Shown in pieces: positions 6,799 to 10,949 of a stretch of 10,949 nucleotides of DNA (the stretch's first letter is position 1; each line of letters opens with the position of its first letter). The stretch is from Clostridiales bacterium (lineage in GTDB: Bacteria; Bacillota; Clostridia; Oscillospirales; JAAYXM01). The stretch covers positions 1 through 10,949 of the forward strand of contig JAAYXM010000116.1 of NCBI GenBank assembly GCA_012515925.1. The letters are read 5' to 3'. Below the pieces are notes generated by a model. That model was not told the origin of the DNA. It did no database searches and saw only the letters and a program-made list of their open reading frames with translations. The position numbers were made by a program, and so were the translations under genes.

Positions 6799-7404
6799 AT
6801 GCGAATCGGAATTATAGGCGGGACGTACAACCCGCCGCACAACGGACATATCCACGCGGCGCTTACGGCAAAGCACGCGCTCGGGCTTGATTTGCTGCTG
6901 CTTATCCCTGCCTGTGACCCTCCGCACAAGACGCTTCCGCCCGGGACTCCAGCGGCGGAGCAAAGACTCGAAATGACGCGTCTTGCCGCGGCGGTGATTG
7001 ACGCGGGTGTTTCGGATATGGAAATAAACCGCGGCGGGGTAAGCTTTACCGCGGATACGCTGAAAGAGCTTAAGAAACTGTACGGGGACGCGGAGTTCTG
7101 GCTTATCGTGGGTACGGATATGTTCCTGACTGTCCAGGAATGGAAAAGCGCCGAATATATTATGAACAATGCGGGAATTGCCGCGGTTCCGAGGCATGTA
7201 AACGATTACATTGAGCTGGAAAGACACGCTGAGTTTTTGTGCCGGCGCTACAAATGCGATATCAGGCTGCTCGATGTATGCCCCGTTGATGTTTCGTCTA
7301 CGGAATTGAGGAATAATATATACAGTGAGAAAAGCAGGGTAAGCATTCCGGAAACCGTCTATAACTATATTCTTGAAAACGAATTATATAAAAAAGAGGG
7401 ATGA
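6799..7404 (+). CDS. nadD: Nicotinate-nucleotide adenylyltransferase NadD
   Basis: Transfers AMP from ATP to nicotinate mononucleotide, making deamido-NAD, the penultimate step of NAD synthesis. It has 201 residues with the Rossmann nucleotidyltransferase fold signature GGTYNPPHNGH (7-17), whose two His residues bind ATP phosphates. Other motifs are PPHK (41-44), SFTADTL (82-88), GTDMF (105-109) and the C-terminal SSTELR (166-171), the family's ISSTxIR motif. The fourth residue after GGT is Pro and an Asn replaces the frequent Asp of GGTFDP, a variant I consider within the normal range. The start at 6799 follows AAGGG by 4 nt, and that site overlaps the yhbY stop. An upstream in-frame extension to 6640 only reads through yhbY in another frame and carries no family sequence. 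The stop overlaps the yqeK ATG (ATGA), suggesting translational coupling. Confidence 0.96.
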   Translation: MRIGIIGGTYNPPHNGHIHAALTAKHALGLDLLLLIPACDPPHKTLPPGTPAAEQRLEMTRLAAAVIDAGVSDMEINRGGVSFTADTLKELKKLYGDAEFWLIVGTDMFLTVQEWKSAEYIMNNAGIAAVPRHVNDYIELERHAEFLCRRYKCDIRLLDVCPVDVSSTELRNNIYSEKSRVSIPETVYNYILENELYKKEG

Positions 7405-7976
7405 GCCGCTTGATTATTTCGGAGTCCGAGCTTTTAAACAGAATGAGTCCCGAAAGGCTCCGGCACACGTTAAGCTGCGCCGAATCGGCGGTGAAGCTTG
7501 CCGAAAGACACGGGGCGGATGAAAAGTACGCGCTTGACGCCGCTCTTTTGCATGATATCACAAGAGATTTAAGTTTCAAAAACCAGTTGAAAATATGCCG
7601 TGAGCATGATATTATATTATCCGACATTCACAAGAAATCCCCCGCGCTGCTGCACGCGATCACGGGTTCGGTTATAGCGAAAACGGAATTTTCGGCACCG
7701 GACCCGGTTTGTGACGCAATCAGGTGGCACACCACCGGGCGCGCGGGTATGACTTTGCTTGAAAAAATCATCTGGGTCGCCGATTTCATAGAACCGGGAA
7801 GAACCGGGGAGCATGTAAAAGCCGTCCGGGACGCGGCGTTTTCCGATATCGACAGGGCGCTGCTTTTAGGGATTGACGCGACAATAAGGTATTTGATACT
7901 GAAATCCGGATATATTGACACAGACACAGTCGAAGCGCGAAACGAGGTTCTTAAGACCCGAAAGGAGTTATTTTAA
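7401..7976 (+). CDS. yqeK: YqeK-type HD-domain bis(5'-nucleosyl)-tetraphosphatase (symmetrical)
   Basis: HD-superfamily phosphohydrolase. Characterised YqeK enzymes cleave diadenosine tetraphosphate symmetrically to ADP, limiting this stress-linked dinucleotide. It has 191 residues from the ATG. Metal ligands are visible in order: H22 (RHTLSC), H51-D52 (LLHDITRD), H85 (LLHAITG), H110 (IRWHTTGRAGMTLLEK) and D128 (VADFIEPGR). The stretch from H110 to EPGR is highly characteristic of YqeK. Start is uncertain: ATG at 7401 overlaps the nadD stop as ATGA, but the AGAGGG site directly abuts it, whereas TTG at 7410 (MIISESELL) has a normal 9 nt spacing. Both give a complete domain. nadD-yqeK adjacency is a classic Firmicute arrangement, and the next gene overlaps its stop by one base. 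Confidence 0.94.
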   Translation: MSRLIISESELLNRMSPERLRHTLSCAESAVKLAERHGADEKYALDAALLHDITRDLSFKNQLKICREHDIILSDIHKKSPALLHAITGSVIAKTEFSAPDPVCDAIRWHTTGRAGMTLLEKIIWVADFIEPGRTGEHVKAVRDAAFSDIDRALLLGIDATIRYLILKSGYIDTDTVEARNEVLKTRKELF

Positions 7977-9007
7977 TGAAGCTGTTCGGCGGAAACGGTA
8001 AAAAAGGCCGTTTTTCTTTTTATGATAGATTGAGCTTTAAATCCAGATTGGTTATCGGAATCGTTATGGTGGCCGCCGCGGTCGTCATGACGGCTGCCGC
8101 GCTCGCTTTGAGGAGTATAAAACCGCCCGAGCCCTTTGACAGCTCCGCGCTGGCGGGGAATCCCGGAAACGAAAGCGATATAATCCGTGAAGTGGGCGAG
8201 ATAGAGATTTTTGACGCAAGCCGGAAGGACGATTTTTTCACGATACTGGTCGCGGGGACGGATTATTTCGGCGGGAATACGGACACACTGATGCTCGCGG
8301 CGTTTGACATAACCGCGAAAAAAGTCAATGTAATGAGTATACCCCGGGATACCATGGTTAACGTTAAGCGCGCGGTCAAGAAAATAAACGCGGCTTACAC
8401 CGTCGGCGGCAAAAGCGGAAATATCGAAGAGCTGCTTTCCGAGGTTGAGTCCGTCGTGGGCTTTAAGCCCGACAGGTACGCGGTTGTTTCACTGCAGGGC
8501 TTTATAGATTTGATTGATGAAATCGGCGGGATCACCGTGGATGTCCCGATAGATATGAAATACAGCGACCCGACCCAGAACCTGACGATTAATATAAAAA
8601 AGGGCGTACAGACGCTCAACGGATATGACGCGATGGGCTTTATGAGATACCGCCATACCTATGTTGACGGCGATATAGGCAGAATTAAGGCGCAGCACGC
8701 GTTTATCGAGGCGTTCATGAAGAAAATGATATCCCCGTCCACGCTGTCGAAGCTGCCGGGGCTTGCCGAGATAGCCATGGAAAACGTTAAAACCGATTTG
8801 GATATCGGAAACCTTATCTGGCTCGGGAAAGAATGCCTTTCTTTGGATACGGAAAACGATGTAAAGCTGTTTACATTGCCGGGCGTCGGGAAGTATGTAA
8901 ACGGCGGTTCATATTATATTATAAACGAGGAATCCGCTTTGGAAATTATAAACGAGTATTTTAACCCGTATGTAACACCTATCAGGAGCCTGAACCTTCC
9001 GGGTTAA
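7976..9007 (+). CDS. LytR-CpsA-Psr (LCP) family cell-wall glycopolymer ligase
   Basis: LCP enzymes sit on the outer face of the membrane and transfer polyprenyl-linked glycopolymers (teichoic acids, capsule, other wall polysaccharides) onto peptidoglycan. The protein has 343 residues: a short basic cytoplasmic N terminus, one membrane helix (about 25-45) and an extracellular LCP domain (about 85-255). Hallmarks are GTDYFGGNTDTLML (94-107), SIPRDTM (121-127) with the pyrophosphate-binding Arg, and the second Arg/Asp-rich motif FMRYRHTYVDGDIGRIKAQ (222-240). No extra C-terminal domain (such as LytR_C) is present. The start is well supported: AAAGGAG is 8 nt before ATG, which overlaps the yqeK stop as TAATG. 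Which polymer it handles cannot be told. An LCP gene between yqeK and rsfS is common in Clostridia. LCP proteins were once labelled transcriptional attenuators; nothing here suggests DNA binding. Confidence 0.95.
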   Translation: MKLFGGNGKKGRFSFYDRLSFKSRLVIGIVMVAAAVVMTAAALALRSIKPPEPFDSSALAGNPGNESDIIREVGEIEIFDASRKDDFFTILVAGTDYFGGNTDTLMLAAFDITAKKVNVMSIPRDTMVNVKRAVKKINAAYTVGGKSGNIEELLSEVESVVGFKPDRYAVVSLQGFIDLIDEIGGITVDVPIDMKYSDPTQNLTINIKKGVQTLNGYDAMGFMRYRHTYVDGDIGRIKAQHAFIEAFMKKMISPSTLSKLPGLAEIAMENVKTDLDIGNLIWLGKECLSLDTENDVKLFTLPGVGKYVNGGSYYIINEESALEIINEYFNPYVTPIRSLNLPG

Positions 9008-9051
9008 AAAAGCGTCATGGAACACGACGAAAAGTGAATCAAGGAAAGAGG

Positions 9052-9435
9052 ATGAATATGCTGACTAAAGAGCAAATCGCAAAAATCGCGGTATCCGCAC
9101 TTGAGGATAAAATGGCTAAGGAGCTTCAGATATTAAGGATAGAAACCATCACGACGCTCGCGGATTATTTCATTATCTGCACGGGCAGCTCCAACACCCA
9201 TGTCAGAACGCTGATGGAGGAGGTCGAGCAGCGGCTCGGGCTCTCGGGGATAAAGCCGCACCATATTGAGGGGCACGGCAGCAACACCTGGGTGCTGATG
9301 GATTATACAAGCGTCATTATTCATATATTTACCGACGAGGCGCGAAAGTTCTACCAGTTAGACAGGGTTTGGGCGGACGCGATATTCGTCGAACCCGGGG
9401 AAATCGCGACCGACCCGGAGACAGGTAGTTTATGA
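9052..9435 (+). CDS. rsfS: Ribosomal silencing factor RsfS
   Basis: Binds ribosomal protein uL14 on the 50S subunit and blocks joining with 30S, slowing translation when nutrients are short. From ATG at 9052 it has 127 residues, the usual single-domain size. Family sequence includes LADYFIICTGSSNTHVRTL, then IEGHGSNTWVLMDYTSVIIHIF and RKFYQLDRVWADA, the RsfS version of the WvllDyGdvvVHvF and fY.LE.LW blocks. Start: AAGGAAAGAGG (9041-9051) precedes two candidate ATGs; AGGA is 6 nt before 9052, while AGAGG is 6 nt before 9058 (MLTKEQ). A GTG at 9034 lies upstream of the ribosome binding site and is unlikely. It follows the LCP gene after 44 nt and precedes leuS by 9 nt, so it is likely cotranscribed with both. 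Identification is very secure. Confidence 0.95.
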   Translation: MNMLTKEQIAKIAVSALEDKMAKELQILRIETITTLADYFIICTGSSNTHVRTLMEEVEQRLGLSGIKPHHIEGHGSNTWVLMDYTSVIIHIFTDEARKFYQLDRVWADAIFVEPGEIATDPETGSL

Positions 9436-9444
9436 GGTGAGACA

Positions 9445-10949
9445 ATGAAATACGAGTTTACGAAAATAGAAAAAAAGTGGCAGAAGAAATGGGCGGAGTC
9501 GGAAACGTTTAAGGCAGAGAATAACGACACAAGCCGTCCCAAATTCTACGCGCTCATCGAGTTCCCGTATCCGTCGGGCAACGGTCTGCACGTGGGGCAC
9601 GCGCGCCCGTATACCGCCCTTGACGTGGTCGCGAGAAAGCGCAGGATGCAGGGCTATAACGTTCTGTTCCCGATTGGGTGGGACGCGTTCGGACTCCCTA
9701 CCGAAAACTACGCGATAGCGAATAAAATCCACCCGGCAGAGGTAACAAAGAAAAACGTCGAGCTGTTTAAATCCCAGCTTATGTCGCTCGGATACTCGTT
9801 TGACTGGTCAAGAGAGGTAAACACCACCGACCCGGGCTATTATAAATGGACGCAGTGGATTTTCCTGAAGCTTTTTGAAAAGGGGCTCGCTTACAAGACC
9901 AGGATGCCCGTCAACTGGTGCACCTCGTGCAAGTGCGTGCTTGCGAACGAGGAGGTTGTGGACGGCGTCTGCGAGCGCTGCCACAGTCAGGTGGTGCGCA
10001 AGGAAAAAAGCCAGTGGATGCTTAAAATCACAGAATATGCCGAAAGGCTTATAAACGATCTGGACGCGGTTGATTTTATCGAGCGCGTCAAGATCCAGCA
10101 GAAGAACTGGATAGGCCGCTCAAACGGCGCCGAGGTTGATTTCAAAACAACTTCGGGCGATATCCTGCGCGTTTACACCACCCGTCCCGATACTTTATTC
10201 GGGGCGACCTACATGGTTATTTCCCCGGAACACCCGTATATCGAAAAACTGTCGGGGATTATAAAGAATATCGATGAAATCAGGGAGTACGCGGTCGAAT
10301 CCTCGAAAAAGTCGGACCTTGAGCGCACCGAGCTCTCAAAGGAGAAAACCGGCGTAAAAATAGAGGGCGTTAACGCGATAAATCCCGTAAACGGTAAGGA
10401 AATTCCGATTTTCGTATCGGATTACGTGCTTATGTCCTACGGTACGGGCGCGATTATGGCGGTGCCCGGGCATGACACGCGCGACTGGGAGTTCGCGAAA
10501 AAATTCAACCTTCCGATAATCGAGGTCGTCGCGGGCGGCGATGTGGAAAAAGAGGCGTATGTGGACGTCGAAACCGGCATTCTCGTAAATTCCGGATTTC
10601 TTGACGGTCTTGAGGTCAGCCGCGCGAAGGAAAAGATAACCGAGTGGCTTTCGGAAAAGGGTCTCGGCACGCCGAAGGTCAACTACAAGCTGCGCGACTG
10701 GGTATTCTCGCGTCAGAGATACTGGGGCGAGCCTATTCCGTTAATCGACTGCCCGGTATGCGGCTGGGTGCCCGTTCCCGAGGAGCAGCTTCCGCTGCTT
10801 CTGCCCGATGTTGATTCCTACGAACCTACGGATAACGGCGAGTCACCTATCGCGAACATGCGCGAGTGGGTCAATACGACCTGCCCGAAATGCGGAGGAC
10901 CCGCGAAGCGCGAAACGGACACTATGCCCCAGTGGGCGGGCTCAAGCTG
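9445..10949 (+). CDS. leuS: Leucyl-tRNA synthetase, 5' part (cut by window edge)
   Basis: Class I synthetase that charges tRNA-Leu in the cytoplasm. About 501 codons are present with no stop before the right edge, so the gene is incomplete only because the window ends; full proteins usually have 800-880 residues. Seen: the HIGH-type ATP motif as HVGH (49-52) in PYPSGNGLHVGHARP; WDAFGLPTENYA; a zinc knuckle C159-x2-C162 and C176-x2-C179; the CP1 editing domain with TTRPDTLFG (245-253) and GTGAIMAVPGHDTRD (333-347), which clears mischarged tRNA; KLRDWVFSRQRYWGEP returning to the catalytic core; and a second Cys set C436/C439 and C480/C483. KMSKS lies beyond the edge. GAGGTGA (9434-9440) overlaps the rsfS stop and gives normal spacing to ATG. 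No T-box leader fits the 9-nt gap, so any leucine-responsive control would have to act further upstream. Confidence 0.97.
   Translation, partial: MKYEFTKIEKKWQKKWAESETFKAENNDTSRPKFYALIEFPYPSGNGLHVGHARPYTALDVVARKRRMQGYNVLFPIGWDAFGLPTENYAIANKIHPAEVTKKNVELFKSQLMSLGYSFDWSREVNTTDPGYYKWTQWIFLKLFEKGLAYKTRMPVNWCTSCKCVLANEEVVDGVCERCHSQVVRKEKSQWMLKITEYAERLINDLDAVDFIERVKIQQKNWIGRSNGAEVDFKTTSGDILRVYTTRPDTLFGATYMVISPEHPYIEKLSGIIKNIDEIREYAVESSKKSDLERTELSKEKTGVKIEGVNAINPVNGKEIPIFVSDYVLMSYGTGAIMAVPGHDTRDWEFAKKFNLPIIEVVAGGDVEKEAYVDVETGILVNSGFLDGLEVSRAKEKITEWLSEKGLGTPKVNYKLRDWVFSRQRYWGEPIPLIDCPVCGWVPVPEEQLPLLLPDVDSYEPTDNGESPIANMREWVNTTCPKCGGPAKRETDTMPQWAGSS

Noticed and set aside
9008..9051. Possible terminator, T-box or leader peptide before rsfS and leuS
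   Set aside because: No stem followed by a U-tract, no T-box sequence, and only a six-codon ATG frame; too short for a riboswitch.
1..10949. CRISPR array, tRNA or rRNA, insertion sequence, phage or toxin-antitoxin genes
   Set aside because: I looked for spaced direct repeats, tRNA arms, transposase motifs and paired small genes and found none; the window is ordinary core genome.

Overview
The window looks like a chromosomal housekeeping region from an anaerobic, low-oxygen-adapted Firmicute (class Clostridia). I infer this from four things: the smc-ftsY pair; the yhbY-nadD-yqeK-LCP-rsfS-leuS order typical of Firmicutes; a two-iron superoxide reductase typical of anaerobes; and Gram-positive translation signals (strong Shine-Dalgarno sites, frequent TTG starts). 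The LeuRS sequence (HVGHARPYT, PTENYA) resembles what I remember of Oscillospirales/Ruminococcaceae enzymes. That placement is from memory and was not searched. Coding DNA is moderately GC-rich, while the promoter regions are very AT-rich.

Layout. At the left edge a type IV pilin-like gene lies on the minus strand. It has a near-consensus promoter (TTGACA-17-TACTAT) backed by an A/T tract. Divergent from it on the plus strand is a desulfoferrodoxin gene (dfx) with its own TTGAAT-17-TATAAT promoter, closed by a 17-bp hairpin. A candidate promoter starts at the foot of that hairpin and would drive smc.

From smc onward all genes are on the plus strand and closely packed: smc, ftsY, rdgB, yhbY, nadD, yqeK, an LCP-family gene, rsfS and leuS, which runs off the right edge. 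The only sizeable gap is 110 bp between ftsY and rdgB, and it holds hairpins without a U-tract. The remaining junctions are short or overlapping (ATGA at nadD/yqeK, TAATG at yqeK/LCP), so one or two polycistronic transcripts are likely.

Functionally the cluster combines chromosome organisation (SMC), membrane protein targeting (FtsY), nucleotide-pool cleaning (RdgB), ribosome biogenesis and silencing (YhbY, RsfS), NAD synthesis (NadD), dinucleotide turnover (YqeK), cell-wall polymer attachment (LCP) and leucine charging of tRNA (LeuRS). I found no mobile element, CRISPR array, tRNA, rRNA or defence system, and no convincing previously undescribed system. The points worth a second look are regulatory: palindromes in the pilin and dfx promoters, the terminator-promoter abutment before smc, and the structured ftsY-rdgB spacer.
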